From Caenorhabditis elegans (lineage: Eukaryota; Nematoda; Chromadorea; Rhabditida; Rhabditidae), in NCBI RefSeq assembly GCF_000002985.6, contig NC_003281.10, positions 5,642,001 through 5,706,000 on the forward strand: 64,000 nucleotides of DNA, in the 5' to 3' direction. Positions within the stretch are counted from its first letter, which is position 1; each line of letters opens with the position of its first letter. Below are positions 1 to 22,371 of the stretch, one piece after another. The translations under genes and the position numbers were made by a program. The notes beneath the pieces were generated by a model, which saw only the letters and a list, made by a program, of their open reading frames with translations, was not told the origin of the DNA and made no database searches.

Positions 1-3000
1 TTTTGTTAGTTAACAACTTTTTTGTAACCTACACTTTTTTCGAAGACATTCGTGTTTTTAAAATTTTCGCTCTTTCTCAGCTTCTAAATTTATTCATTCA
101 TACATTATATGCTCCCTTAAATTAAATTACAAAAGATTTTTTGTACCCCTCTCGTACAATTGAACAGCTCTTTTGAATTTCGCGAAATTTTCCGAGACGG
201 AATACAAAAAATAACTGTGACAGCCGGCACTCAATGAATAACCAATGAAACCAGCAGCAATAGCAGAAATTGGGGTGAAGAAAGAAAAGGCTAAAATTTG
301 GCAGCGAAAAAAAAACGGTCAGCCAGAAAACTAATCAACATAAAACAAGACACACATATATACACACAAAAAAATGCGGATGAATTGGCTTTTTTCTTGC
401 CTTCCATTGCTCTCTATTTCGTATTTGTAACTATAAAATTATTCTCGGCGAAATTTCTTTATTAACTTTGAGAAAATGGCGTTAGCCGATGCCAGCAAAA
501 CCGCAATTTGTCAACTACCCAAAAAATAAGAAAAAACCTTCAAACAGAGCTACATATTTTTTCAACTTTGATCTGAATATTTTTGAAGATTTTATTTAAT
601 TTTTACGCTGAAAGTTATCGGATGCGGTTGATTTTGTAGTAACATTTCAAACCAAAATAGCAAAGCCACAATTTTCCGGGAACTTTTCTCTTTTATAATT
701 AAACTTATATCCCATGAATGCCTTTATTAACTTTAATAATTGATAATTGAAGACAGAATCTCCTTTGAGGTGGTGGCCGATGTGTGACGCCACTCCTCTT
801 CCACAAGCGGTGGCAGTGGTTGGAGTGTGATTAACCCAGTCTAATCAAAAAGTCATTTTCCATTTCCAAAAGTTAATCAGTCTCTCCCAGAGCCCTATGA
901 GCACACCTGACTTTTCCGCTTCTCAACTCACGAGGTCTCCCTTTTTCCGTCTCCGTCTCCGTACTCGTTATGCACTTTCACCACCCCACACGTACTATTT
1001 GGAGCCGATTATAGACATTTGACCTTAATCTCAGATTCTGAACAAAAATTGTAAATATAATGTGAATGTCACCGTCCTTGAAAAACATGCATCAGATGTG
1101 AATTCACCTGCATGTGGGTATATAATATTTAATTCCTACGATTATTAGGTTATTTTAGATGAAAACATTTGAGTTTATTCCTAATTTTTTTTTTGCAAAA
1201 ATTCAAATTCGTTGGCTACGGTAGACAAGTAGACAAATGCGCGTCAAATATGATGCTTCTGAATTTTTCCGACTTGTTCCCCGTGGCGCTGTCGGATGTT
1301 GATTTTTGTTCCCGTGCTTTGGGGTCCAATCCTCGTGTGGCAACCCAACTCTAAAAACCAAATACCAAATGTTCTATCTTCCACTTCACTGACTCACACT
1401 ACCTGAAATCGAATTTCCGTCCTCACCACGTCATTTTTTTTGCATCAAAACTGACAAATGTGTTCAAATTTGTGAGCCTTGTGAATTTTCGGCAACCAAA
1501 AAAACTGAAAATTTTAAGCATCAAAGGCCCGTCCATCTGCTCCAATCCCCTTTTAAAAAGAGCATGCCCCGTACGGACGGGGGGTCTGTGAATAATTTAT
1601 GAGTACTTCTGCGCTGGATAGCATGTGAGGGACGGCTTCTGAGCCAGTTTCATTCACTATTTAATTCATTCATTCACCAGTTTTTCTCTCTCTCTCTTTC
1701 TCCAGCTCCATCGGGTTTTTTTTTCATTCGGCTGTAGGGAAAGAAGAAGCTGAGTCTTTTTTACTCATTTTCACTTTTCAGATATCCATTCTTTTCCTGT
1801 CTAGTACTCACTCCGGTTAAAATTCCCAATTTAGCCAATTAGCACCCTATTTTTTCGAAAAATATTAAACTATGTCTGCAATAAAACTTTTCTTTACTCA
1901 TTGTGTCAAATTCAATTTATAGAACTTAGTGAACTCTATTTGGATTTTTTAAAAATAACTTTGTTCGATCTAGGAGGCCATAAATTTTTTTTTAACCCAC
2001 CTTCACGGTGACTGAAACAATTTCAAAATCCCCAAAAAATATCCGAAATGTCCTAGAAATTCGTAAATTTTTTAATTAAAGACTTTTATGGTGACATAGA
2101 AGCCTTCCGAAATTATCCAGAAGTCTCCCACCAAGTTGCACAGGTTCTCAGGATGACCTAGAAATTTTGCACAATCCAAAGTCTTCATAATAGCCTCGAA
2201 ATCCTAATGGGACTAAAACTTCCAAAGTTACCTGGAATCACCATGGTCTCTGACTCTTGTGCAATACAGCTAGAAACCAGCCTTCAAGATGACCTAAACT
2301 TAACATGACCTAGTTTTCCAAGAGAGAGCTCAAAAAATTGTCCCAGTTACATTGTAATTTTCGACTCCAGTTAAGATCTCCGGAACTCTTTACCACACTG
2401 GCAATTAAATGTCTGCAGGTTTGCATACACCTGTCGGCATAACCTACACCCCGAAATTAATATGTTTTGTGCTGGAAGTTCTGAAAATTGAAGGTTTATA
2501 TCGAAATTTAAAGTGTTCACTTTTCTTATTTTAAATATCTAGTAACTCTAAAAATTCTAGTAACATTTACGAAATTTCTCATTAATCTACACAAAAATTG
2601 TAGATTTGCATAGGCAATGAACGGTCTCGTAGATCAACCCCGTAAATCTACACAAATTTTACAATCGCACATAAATTTAGTAAATCTACATAATTAACCT
2701 AAATCACATAGGTTTATGGGCCTAGATTATTTTGTAAGCTATATATTATTTTTTAACTTAAATTATATTTTTATACAGATTATATTATAGTTCTACAGAG
2801 CCTTTTTAATTATAATTAAATTCGTGGATTCAAATCTCTTCGTATCCCTTCACAACTCTCGTAATTTCACTCAATCTCGTAAATCTACACAAACTTTTTG
2901 GAAAACTCCCACCGTTCCTACTCACTCTTACTTTCGTAGTTTCTAGTTAGATGCTCGAAACGAGGCGGCTATTTTCTTCTCAAATAGCCTCCTCCAAAAG

Positions 3001-3100
3001 CTTCTTATAGACTTTCTAGAAAATCCGTTTCAAAATCCTCTGCTCATTGCCATCAGACCCACCTTCTATGCTCTTCTCGAAAACTTTTTCATATTTTCAG
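1..3100. other. Upstream flank of ckk-1, no gene seen
   Basis: I see no convincing coding exon here. The sequence is AT-rich with pyrimidine tracts. Around 2590-2700 there are short repeated pieces of the dispersed 'gtaaatctacac' type common in nematode intergenic DNA. The segment ends in a 3' splice site (ttttcag at 3094-3100) two bases before the ckk-1 ATG. That means either trans-splicing of a leader or an upstream non-coding exon that I cannot place. Confidence 0.5.
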
Positions 3101-3101
3101 G

Positions 3102-12279
<9,178 letters not shown>

Positions 12280-13221
12280 TTTTATTATTTTAATTTTTAC
12301 TTTTTTTCTAATTGAAGTATATTTCCGGGTTCAATTCATTTCCCAACACACGTCCCATTAAAACTTTTCTAGATCTCATTTTCCAACGAATTTATAAAAA
12401 GTTGAATTTCATCATCATCTCCTGTGTTATTTTATTTTATATCGGCTTTAATTTCTTTCCTTTTTTTATTCAAAATCTCAATCAAAAATTTTTCCTGAAT
12501 GCTACATGTTTCTAGACATCTGATAATAGAAGTGCCTATTATAAAGCTATTTTAAATTATGAAATCGTTTGCCATGAGCATGATAAAAGACAGCTTCTAA
12601 CTACAAACTACCAACTGCAAACTACGAAATACTATCCTTGAAAATAGGTCTCGCCACGTTGATAACGGGTTACTGTAACTCGTGTGAATTTACTGTCGCT
12701 ATTGCACCATATTCTAATTTTGAAACATTTGTCAATTATTTTCTATATAAACAGATTACGCAATAGGGTCACATAAATTGAAACGAGTTACAGTAACCCA
12801 TTGCCAGCGTGGTGAGATATCGGGAAAATTCAATCTTTCGACGTCTACATAACATTTATAAATTCATATCAAAATTGAGTGTAAAATAATAAATAAATTC
12901 TAAACGGAAAATTAAGAAGTCGTCGAAGAGCAAGAAACTTTCCGAATACAGTTGCATGAGTTCTATGTTCCACAGTTAATTGTAAAAAAAAGTTTATTAA
13001 ATGTTAATTAAAGTAAAACATTACAACAAATTATAATTTAAAAAATGACAGGGACAATAAGTTGAGGAGACAGGAATCAAATTCACCAGACAGAGATCAC
13101 AAAATACAAAAGAAAATTAATAAATATCAATTGAAGAATCAAAATATTAAGTTAGATGAATAAGGGCTCGCTTGAGATCACATTTTCTCGAAATTCTAGA
13201 TATCAAACTTTTTGAACAAAT
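12280..13221. other. Intergenic between ckk-1 and the next gene (convergent)
   Basis: This holds the 3' ends of two convergent genes. It includes an imperfect inverted repeat at about 12648-12818, whose arms carry 'gggttactgtaactcg' and its complement. The rest is AT-rich with several AATAA-like sequences. I see no coding exon. Confidence 0.5.
12648..12818. repeat. Imperfect inverted repeat
   Basis: The left arm (tctcgccacgttg, then gggttactgtaactcgt) is mirrored on the right by acgagttacagtaaccc and then cagcgtggtgaga. The arms are roughly 40 bases with mismatches around an AT-rich centre of about 90 bases. This resembles the dispersed palindromic repeats seen elsewhere in the window. Confidence 0.7.
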
Positions 13222-14994
13222 TTACACAAAAACTGGGTCACTAACGCTTACATTAAGCTGATTCGAGCTCTCCGCGCGGAAAAAGTCATAGACAAGGGAT
13301 CCTAGACGTGGCATTGGAGCAACAGTGAAACTGTCAGTGAGATGAGATTCATCATATTCGATCATCGGAGGCATCAGAGAGAAGAAATCGATGTATTTGG
13401 ATACAATTGGCTTCTCATCGGAAATCGAAATGAATGTGGCGTTGGTGTGAATTGGGGACATTCCTGATTTCAGAGATGGATCAGAGATCCGAAGTTTTCG
13501 GAGTCGGCGGAGAGTTATGAAGAAGACGATGATGCAGAAAGTGGTTAGGCAGAGAAGAATGAGGCAGGCGATGAGGAGGTGTTGTGTCGAAAAGATGAAT
13601 GATTTGTTGGCGGTGAATGTCTGTAAGAAAGGAATCAGGTTAGATGGGGTGAAGGTGACAGCTGTGGGAAAATTTATGGATTGATTTTATTGGAAAGGAG
13701 ATTTTTTTAATCTGATCCATTCAGTAATATAAAAGAAACTACACGTCAATTATATGAGCCAGTCTTCTTATACACCGTATTTCTCTGCCTACCTGTTCTG
13801 TGAATCTTAGCAATTTTGGGCTATAAATTGACTCTGTTTTTTTTAGAAAAGGTTTACCAGTATGCACAAGGTAGGCAGATAGGAAATTATTGTTTCTCCA
13901 ATTTTGCCCAAACACTTTTTTTGAAATCCAGAAAAATGTTCAATTTAAGTATTTTTTAATCTTTGTTGAATATTAGTTCGAACACACTCACTGTTTCTCA
14001 ACTTTTTAAATAGATTTATGAAAACTTACATCAGGAGCAATAGTAGTTGGTGGCGGGCAGTATGGGCATTCTGTATCCACTTTAACCAAAACCTTTGCAG
14101 TGAAACATTGGGAAGTGATAAAAATGACACGTGTGGAAAGACGATTCATAACATCAGTAGATGATTGATTGAAGATCACTTTTGGATGAAATCCCTGGTC
14201 ACATTTCGCGACAAGACCGAATGGATTCAAAGGATTACTTCCTTCGATTTGAGCACTGACACGAACTGATTCGATTGAGCCATGCCATTGACTGATGAAC
14301 GATGGTTTTTCAGTCTGAAAAATAAAGAAATTTCTAAAGAAATTAGAAGTTTTACATGGTTGAAATTTGCCAAAATTAAATGTCTCTAAGTGTAAGTGGG
14401 TGTATTACCAACTGACGATATTATTTAGTAAATGCCAAAACCGTCAATAACTAGACGAAAGGCCTGACTATTAGTGGCGTGCCAATTTCATAGATTTGCT
14501 TGTAATTTGTCAAAAACAGAAACATTTTTGAGTTGGAAAAATTGTTTTAAAAAAATTATTGTAGAACTAGAAGTCCCAAACTTATAATGTTCAATTTCTA
14601 TAAAAAACCAAAGTGTTTAAAAGTGCAAAAGTTTTGAAAAATTGTACAATCAATTTCAGAACAACCTTTAAAGTAAAATCTTAATCATAGAGAGGCAAGC
14701 GGAATATCAGAGTGATCGGTTGACACAAAAATTCACAAATTTCACTAAAAAAAAACTAACCGAGTTCAGAAGTTCATTGATATCCCAGGCACGAGTAGCA
14801 AACTGAGTTGGACTGTTGATATCTGTGGAAACTCTTAGCAATGGACTAGGACATGCCTGAGATTGATTCCAAAAGTCAGAACATTGCTGGCGAACTTTGA
14901 AATCAGTGATGACAGTAGTCACCCAGAATTGATCAGTGGCCGAGGCCAACTTGGAAAGAATTGCGAGAGCAAGGAGAACTTTGTAGAAGAACAT
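13222..14994 (-). CDS. Single-pass membrane protein, nematode-type, unknown function
   Basis: I do not recognise a family. Three exons join in frame on the minus strand: 14994-14761, 14314-14030 and 13620-13222, giving about 305 residues. Translation starts MFFYKVLLALAILSKLASA, a good signal peptide. The ectodomain of about 160 residues has cysteines (QQCSDFW, QACPSP, AKCDQG, TSQCFT, TECPYCPPPTTIAP). A hydrophobic segment of about 25 residues in exon 3 (LLIACLILLCLTTFCIIVFF) is followed by a basic stop-transfer RRLRKLR. The tail is cytoplasmic, about 95 residues. The layout is that of a type I membrane protein. A TTG upstream could extend the frame by six residues, but ATG is the normal start. 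The neighbour at 17.9-19.1 kb is on the same strand but too far away for an operon. Confidence 0.85.
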
Positions 14995-17534
14995 GGTAAA
15001 AAGACTGACCAAGAATGAATTGACTGAAATAAGAAATGTGTATTGTATGGTTGAGGGGGTGGAGTTTGTGCAGAGAAGGGGGTGTGATGATATAGGTGAC
15101 GGAAGTTATCCTATGGGAAGAAAGAGTGAGAGGATATGTGCCAGATGTTATTTAGAGGGAGAAGATGATCGTTAAAATGATGGAAGGTATTGGAAAAAGT
15201 AGAGATTTTCGTAAAAGTAAAGTAAATTGAAATGGGAAACAGGCTGCACTGTCTAATTGTAGCTTGATGCAACAGAAATGGGACAAATCGTGCCGAGACC
15301 CATTAGCCAAGTTAGAGCACCGACAATATATAGAGAAAGTTTCCCTATAGAGAAAATGTTTAAATCAATCCTATTATGCTAGAATATCATATTAAATAAA
15401 ATGTAACAAGAAATTGTTTGCAATTTTTGAAGTTACAGTCAAAAAGAGTCACTTACTCAGTTTTCATTTATCTAAGTTGACCAAAAATGCTATTTGTTTT
15501 TTTTTAATGAACAACTGGAATTCTACGAGTTGTAATTTTCAAATGTATTTTAATTATTCGTATTTGAACATTTTAAGGGTTCGTTGTCTGAAATTTTTCT
15601 CACAAGTATTTGCAATCTCACAAGTATTTGAAATACTTAATTATGCTATTTGTCATTGTTGGACTATTATAAATGTGCTTATACAAAATACCTACTGCCA
15701 AATTTTCACATTTGAAAAGTTGGTACATTTTCTAATTTTTGGATTATATATTACCCCGCTGCCAAATTCCTGCATACCTACCAGGTTGGCACAAAACTGT
15801 GAAAACCAACAGAGATTCAATCAATATTAATATTAAAGTGTACATAATTCCCATGTTCTTCCACAAATTTACAAAGCGTGTTTAAGACTATTAAAAGTAA
15901 TATGATATACAAACTAATAATGTTTTTTTCTAAAAAGAGCAAAAAACGAGCCACCACTAAACAGAACAAACATAGTCATTGTACCCCTTCATATCTCTGA
16001 CCTAATTAGATGATCAATCATTTGTCAGTAACCCAAAGCCAAGTCTTTCCGAAAAAAGAATTGTGTGCACCGATTCATCATCACTTGACACCTTTCCATT
16101 ACAGGCGGTCTTATTGTTTCAAGATTGGAAGCGTAAGCAGTTTTTAAGAGGTTTTGTGAGGGAATATATGTGAAAATAGAATATCAACAGAGGAAAAGGC
16201 GTTTTTGAAGGAAAAACCGACAAGTTGGATGGGAAAATAGATGTTTGATCAGTGTTAGCAAGTAATAAAATTATCTGTACAAAAAGGAATAACAATTTAA
16301 TCAAAATCTAATTCAATTCTGAGCTTCCAACGATTTTTCAGATTTTTCTTTTAATTATAAGGTTCTGAAAATTTGCAATAATGACGTCAATCTTTTCCAG
16401 ATGTCTCTGTATAGAATGATTCTCTGATTCCAAATAGTTTATGAGCGCACGCAACAATAAATAATAATTATTATTTATTTTATACTTTATTGCGTACGTC
16501 CTGAGATTATTATTGAAGATTAACTTGCATCATTACAACCCGTGAGTTCTAGAAAATGAAGCTCTAAGCAACAAGTTTTGTAAATGTAAATATTTATAAA
16601 TTTTAGGTTTCCAGGAACTTTCAACTGTCTAACTTTCAGATTTTCCCAATTCAGCTCGAAAACTCGGAAAAGGTTCCACAATTGTTGAACCAAAAACCGT
16701 TTTTTTTGTTCATCAATAATACAGTTTCTGAGAATTGACAAAAATTGTTGTCATGTAAGGTTATGTCACCTTTAAAAAATTTCGATCTGAAAAACTTTTA
16801 GGGTGCTACTCCTTACTTAAAATTTTTTTCATAAACCTCCCAGAACACCTTTAAAATAGTCTAATGTCTACAAAACCGCAATTTTGCGTATTTTGCGTAT
16901 CAAAAATAATGTAAGAAGTGCAGTTAAAAATCGTTTTATTTTGTTTCCTTCCATTATCGATCAATTTTTAACCACATCCTCTCGTGACAATGACAATTCC
17001 AGCCGGTTGTAAATCAAACACGACATGTTCATATTTGGCTCAGTATACCTTGCACATATTGTTCCTGTTATAAAGCAGGTGGTGGAAAATAGAGTCTTAT
17101 CTGAGATGTCTTTTCGCTGGAAATCCAAATTTTCAGTAAAACGCTTGTAACCTCAGTAATATTGCAAATTGAGGTATGGTGAAAAATTTTTTAAAAAAAG
17201 CTACAAAAATGTAGCGTTTTTTTGCTCATATTTTACCATGCGCAAAAATCCTAAAAAACGATACCCCAAAAAATCCAAAAAAAATGCGGTCAAAATATGC
17301 CTGAAAATTGAGACTTTCTGATTGAACGGAAAACTTTAGGCAGCTACTGAAAATTTGTATTTATATTCAGAAAGTGCATAAAATTTGCAACTATTCCCAG
17401 AAGAAACATTTTGAAAAAAGTTCATTTTACGTCAGATATCAATATTTAAATGGTGCATCTAAAATAGTGCTGGCGGTTTTGGAGCGGCTATGGACCGGGT
17501 ATGGAGCCGTATTGGAGCGGTTTTGACGGTAGAT

Positions 17535-17602
17535 TAATTTCATAAAGTTAGAACGGTAGATTATTTTTATAAATAAAATTTATCTACCGTTCGAACTTTA
17601 TA
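17535..17602. repeat. Short inverted repeat
   Basis: AAAGTT-AGAACGGTAGAT is mirrored by ATCTACCGTTCGAACTTT around an AT-rich centre of about 30 bases. It could form a hairpin. It lies next to a GC-rich repetitive stretch (ggagcgg ... ggagccg ... ggagcgg at about 17480-17520). Confidence 0.7.
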
Positions 17603-17686
17603 ATAGTTTTTCCCCATTCCATAAAATCCCAAAAAAACGCTAAAAAATTGTAGCATTTTTTTATTTTGCCCTCTCGGGAGTGTAAA

Positions 17687-17745
17687 GAGTCTAGGGAGTC
17701 TAGGGAGTCTAGGGGGATCTAAAGTCTCTAGGGAGTCTAGGGAGG
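17687..17745. repeat. Minisatellite of ctagggagt units
   Basis: Tandem and partly degenerate copies of the 9-base unit ctagggagt (agtctaggg) run for about 60 bases, with one interrupted unit (gggggatctaaagtct). Confidence 0.75.
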
Positions 17746-17888
17746 TCTATTTTGCCAAACATTTCCAGTCACTGTTTGAATTCTTTCTAAATTATTCCTC
17801 ATTCAATAAAACAAAATTTATTGCATTTTATTTTTTCGAGATCTAAATTGTGAGCTTATGTACAACTGCGACAGAAAATTACAATAAA

Positions 17889-19085
17889 TCATCCGAAATA
17901 CGGATTAAACATTGTCTGAGTGGGATACGTTGGATCAACTGCAAAACACCACGGACAGGCTCTCTGTTCGCGGGTACGGTACTCGTCACCTGAAATTCAC
18001 AAAACTTTTTAGAATTTTAGACGAGAATTTGAATTTACCCGGTCTTTGGAAATTACTCTTGTACCAGTCACCTCTTCCAGCATAATAGTTTTGGTACAGT
18101 GAAGGCAATGGGTTGTTTTCAGGTTTTAAATCTGAAAAAAAAAGTTTTTCTTTTCTCACTCATAAGTAGTTTTTAACCCATTTTCGTTCAAAACAATTTT
18201 TAATTATAATTGTCTTACATTGCCCTTTTGTCTCTCCAACTTGATACGGTCCTACAATATTTCTGCGTGAAGTTGGGCCAACGTTTACACCGAAAATCGT
18301 GTGCTGTAATTAAATCGTTTAAAAAGTGTTTTTGATTTTAGGTGCTAAAAAAGTAATTACCCGAAGTTTTACGAGATCATCTGCCACGGAAGCTCTCGAT
18401 CCAATGTCGACCCCAGCCCCTTGACTATCCCATTCGACTAATCCTCCTCTGAAAAATAATTTTTCTGGTTCTGGTTTTTGTTGTTGTGTGGAATATGGTT
18501 AGAAAACTGAAAACTTTGATAATTTAAACGCCCGTGAAAAATCAATGCAGATTTTTACAACGTAAACCCAATTATAAGCCTCTAGAATGAAAATACTTTG
18601 GCCTTCCCCATAATTATTAATTTTTCACCTGTTTTGCTTCCAAACTTGGAAAATCTTGTCCCGTGTTCCAACCTCCAATGCTCCATCATCTCTGGTCACA
18701 TCAACAGTTGCTCCGATACTCCGACCAATTTCAGTATCTTCATTGATAAGAGGTACCTTATGATTTCTCAATAGCCGAACATCTACCCCATTGTGATATC
18801 CATACGTGGCACCTTTTCTGTTGGTCAGTCCAATTCTCTCTTCTTTCAAAACCTGAACCCTTGGACCTAGGCATAAGTTTTCTCGAATCCCTGGTGTAAG
18901 GCATGTTATAGTTGACCTTAATAAATTAATTTTTGAAAAACTTTATTTGCTGCATACCTCAAGGTAAAAGGAATATCAATTCCATCTTTTGTGGCCAAAG
19001 CAGCTTGGCGTTTAAATCTTATAAACTCGCAATTAATCGAAGAAAATTTCAATAGAAAAATAAGAAACACAGAATAATATGTCAT
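17889..19085 (-). CDS. Putative secreted protein, unknown function
   Basis: I do not recognise a family. Six exons join on the minus strand: 19085-18958, 18916-18629, 18448-18361, 18303-18219, 18131-18039 and 17989-17889, giving about 260 residues. The start MTYYSVFLIFLLKFSSINC is a signal peptide, followed by RFKRQ, a possible processing site. There is no later transmembrane segment, so the product should be secreted. It has few cysteines (TCLTPG, NLCLGP, ACPWCF), an acidic and basic middle, and a Tyr/Asn/Pro-rich end (YQNYYAGRGDWYK, MFNPYFG). The first intron is only 41 nt and uses a weak acceptor (attaag), the least certain junction in the model; frame continuity supports it. Confidence 0.75.
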
Positions 19086-22000
19086 GATAGTATTTGTACG
19101 ATTGATACCCAAAAACAGAATATTGCGTAACGCAGAGGCGATTCATTGCGTAACAAACAGGTTCTCCTTGGAAGCATATGCTTTTTGTAGTGTGAGTAGT
19201 GATAAAGGTCATCAAAGCGAGGGAGTCATCTTGAGGCCACTTGTTCGTGTTCACCCGGTCATTATTTGTTTCTGGTTCGATTCTTTTTACTGTCGCCCTC
19301 AATCCGTCGGCTACTGACCTTCGGAAGCGTCGGGTACATCCCTTCGTTTCCGCATCGCATTAAGTGCCATTCTCACTCACATATGTTTCTTTCTCGTGTG
19401 CCTTTTTTTATTAGCTGCAAACTTCGCAAGCTATTTTACTATGCATACGGCTCTGTGATTTGAAAGTTTAAACTCGATTTTGAAACCTTCTTTTCTTTTG
19501 GCTCAGTTTTTTGGATTTATTTTATTTTTGGTGGAGGTGTTGGAGGATTTGTTGACTGATATTGACTGAAATTTTACGTTATTTTAAAAATTTTGAATTC
19601 AGAAGCATTAATAGTAATTTTTGTCAAAGACATGAGCACCTGTTTTTTTTGTTGCAACATGTCAACTTTTGAAATGCAGAAGTGCCATTAATATTCAATC
19701 TACAACAAATAAGTTTTATATTTTTATAGTTGTTCAGGGCGACTGTTGTACAGAAAAGTTTAGCTTATTTTATGTAGAGTGACTATGTTTTTAAAAATAA
19801 ATTTTCGGTCAAGAAACTGTTTAGATGATCTTTGAAGGTTCCAGAATGGTATTCTGTAAATCTAATTTATGATTTTTTCTAGTTTTATCACATTTCAAAT
19901 CTCTTTCGGCGTGATTTTCGTGAGTTAACTTTTTAAATCAATATTTTAAAAATGTTAATGTTGAGAAAACATTTTATTTGGGTCAGTCTTTGAAGTCTAA
20001 CCTCTGAAAAAAAACCTGGAAATCATATGCTCCAACTCTGTTCACTGTTCACTGTGTGAAAGACAAGTTTTCACAGCGAACTTGAAAGCCGCACCCATTT
20101 TGTATGCCAGCTGATAACCTTCTTATCCTTTACTCATCCTTGTGTGTTCTCACATGCTTTCTCATTCGTGAATTGGAAGAATCCCACAGTTTTCCACATT
20201 CGGAATGCAATTCAACTTTTTTTTGTGTCATGATTATTGCCGTCATCATCATCACCCGCCCGCTAAGGCCCCTTTCACAAATAACGAACGGTTTGGTGTT
20301 GTGGCCCATAAAAGTACCGAGCAAGGTCAGTCGGCGAAGAGAGGAGAGACGGTGTTATTCATGCATACCTCTACACAAATAGTGTCTCGGTCAATCGGAC
20401 CTATGAGTCTCATTGACATTAAGTTGAGGTATGAACGTCGATGGCAATACCTCGCCTGCTCTTTTTTTTTCGATAAAAGGCAATTAAAAATATCTTTCTT
20501 GTAGATTTTTAAACTTTCGGAAAAGCAATCGTAGAAAAGTGCAAAAAGTTGATTGTTCAGTTTGAGCTTTTCCATTCAGGCTCTCCGAGCATTTGACAAG
20601 CCGCGCGAGCTCCGCTGGTAACTCACTGTTTTTCTAATATCCAATCGCGCACCGCTGCGCCAATCTCTGTTCATTTCGTCGTTTGCCAGCTCAACTAATA
20701 GTCGGGACAGCACCCACTTCATATAACTTATTGACACGACTATAATTTGTCATTTTGCTTCTCCAATCCATCTCATGAAATATGTGTGTCGTGGCGTCAA
20801 GTTGGCATATGCAATGAGGTGATGGCTCTCTAACTCTTGTGCAATACAGCTGGTGCGCACTGACTCAACCTTCTCTTTTTTGACATTTTACATTAGGAAA
20901 ATGCCAATCAGAAAGTGTAATGGTACACAATATGTGACCTATAGTCGGTTTTAGTTTATTTTACGCCGAAAATACGGTACCCGGTCTCGACACGACAAAC
21001 TGTTGTTAAATGCGAAAAGGGTTGCGCCTTTAAGGAGTACTGTAATTTCAAACTTTCGTTGCTCAAGAATTTTCATTGAATTTTCATAGCGTTCCCCACA
21101 TATATGTATTTAACAAAACATTTTCGTATCGTATTTTTGGAAAAACGCAAAATTCCGCGTCTGATTTTAAATCACAAACCGACAATAAGGTTTTCCGAAT
21201 CCAAGAAAAATTGAATTTTCCCCAAAAAGTAGAGCAATTTATTTTCAAGTCTTTCCTGTTTTTTTACAAATCCATCCCAGCACAACTCGGTGTTCTTCCA
21301 AAAACTCGTCTCCTCCAACATGCTCATTATAATGGATCATCATCTTCTCTAGAGGATCCTCTGTGTGACTTCTCCACTTGACAAATTGCCCAAGTGGAAA
21401 TAAAATAGGCACATTTGGAAATCCTTGGTGAGCACTGAGAGAGAAAATAGAGTAGAGAGAATCCAAAAATGTAATTGGATAACCACCTTCCTCCCGTTCT
21501 GTCTTCCAGAAATGTCCTCCCATTTTCCCAGCAAAGGTTTCATTGTTTGTTTTGATATCAAAAATTCATTTATTATTTAGCTATGCGATGAGCAATGCGA
21601 TGACTGCGAATTCAGTTTTAAGGCCGCTTTTTCTTAAATAAAATTTAAAAAAATTTGTAGACTTGTGAAATTGAGAAATACAGTAATCATTTTTCGGAAC
21701 AGATGGGTACGGTACGCATTCGCGGCGAGACCTATCGCATGGCGGGAAATTTTTTTTGAAAATTAAAATCTGCAAAAACTTCAAATTTTTAGATTGTCTA
21801 TTGATTTATGTGCGATATTTTGAGTTTTTTCTCATTCCGTCAACTAATTCTCGTCCAGAAGATCAATTAAGCTATTCAGATCTTGAAAACACGAAAAAAT
21901 CCGATTGAAATCGGAAATCGGGCCGATTTTTTTCAGAATATTGTTTTTCGAGCTGAATTTGTCTGCGCAAAAACAAAACTTAAAACGCTGAATTTTTTGT

Positions 22001-22371
22001 ATTACAGATTTGAAAACTCAAGAATAAAATCACTAAAAAGCTAATTTTTGTATCCTTTTAAAATTGGCGCGGGCAATTCGGACAAATTTTTAAGATTTTA
22101 ATGTTTTCCCGCTAAATTCAAACTTTTTTCCATCGCTGAGCACACTAAATCATTTGCTCTTTCTCTCTTACTGTTACTTACTTCACAGACACACCAATCA
22201 TTTTCTTATCACTCTAATATATATTTTCTTGCAGATAGAAAAGGTCTCGCAGAGCAAATAGGTGCGAAACGAGAGAGCCTCTCGGGAGGAGAAACGTTGA
22301 TTGGTTTGTTAAAACTTCTTTTCATTTCATTTAATTTTTCTTTATATCTGCTCATTTTCAGATCGATCATC
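19086..22371. other. Divergent intergenic region upstream of par-3
   Basis: This is about 3.3 kb between the minus-strand secreted-protein gene and the par-3 start. It holds one arm of the dispersed 'ggtctcgacacgac ... gcctttaaggagtactgta' repeat (about 20974-21060) and a GC-richer patch at about 20590-20680. Toward the 3' end there are candidate 5' UTR splice signals (tcttgcag at 22227-22234, and ttttcag ending at 22361). It probably contains the distal par-3 promoter. I see no coding exon before 22372. Confidence 0.5.
20974..21060. repeat. Single arm of the dispersed gtctcgacacg repeat family
   Basis: This contains ggtacccggtctcgacacga, then gcgcctttaaggagtactgt, then tttcaaactttcgttgct, in the same order as one arm of the inverted repeats at 46718-46985 and 47370-47586. 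I see no matching second arm nearby. Confidence 0.75.

Larger units (their letters stand above)
14995..17888. other. Intergenic, 2.9 kb, no supported gene
   Basis: This is AT-rich sequence between two minus-strand genes. It contains an inverted repeat at about 17535-17602 (acggtagat / atctaccgt arms) and a small tandem repeat of ctagggagt units at about 17687-17745. The open frame 15414-15830 has low-complexity AT-rich composition and no ATG at its 5' end, so I did not call it. Confidence 0.5.

Noticed and set aside
15414..15830. 138-codon open frame on the plus strand between two minus-strand genes
   Set aside because: It begins with a non-ATG codon, is made of AT-rich Phe/Ile/Asn/Lys/Leu codons, lacks splice context and domain signal, and looks like chance in AT-rich DNA.
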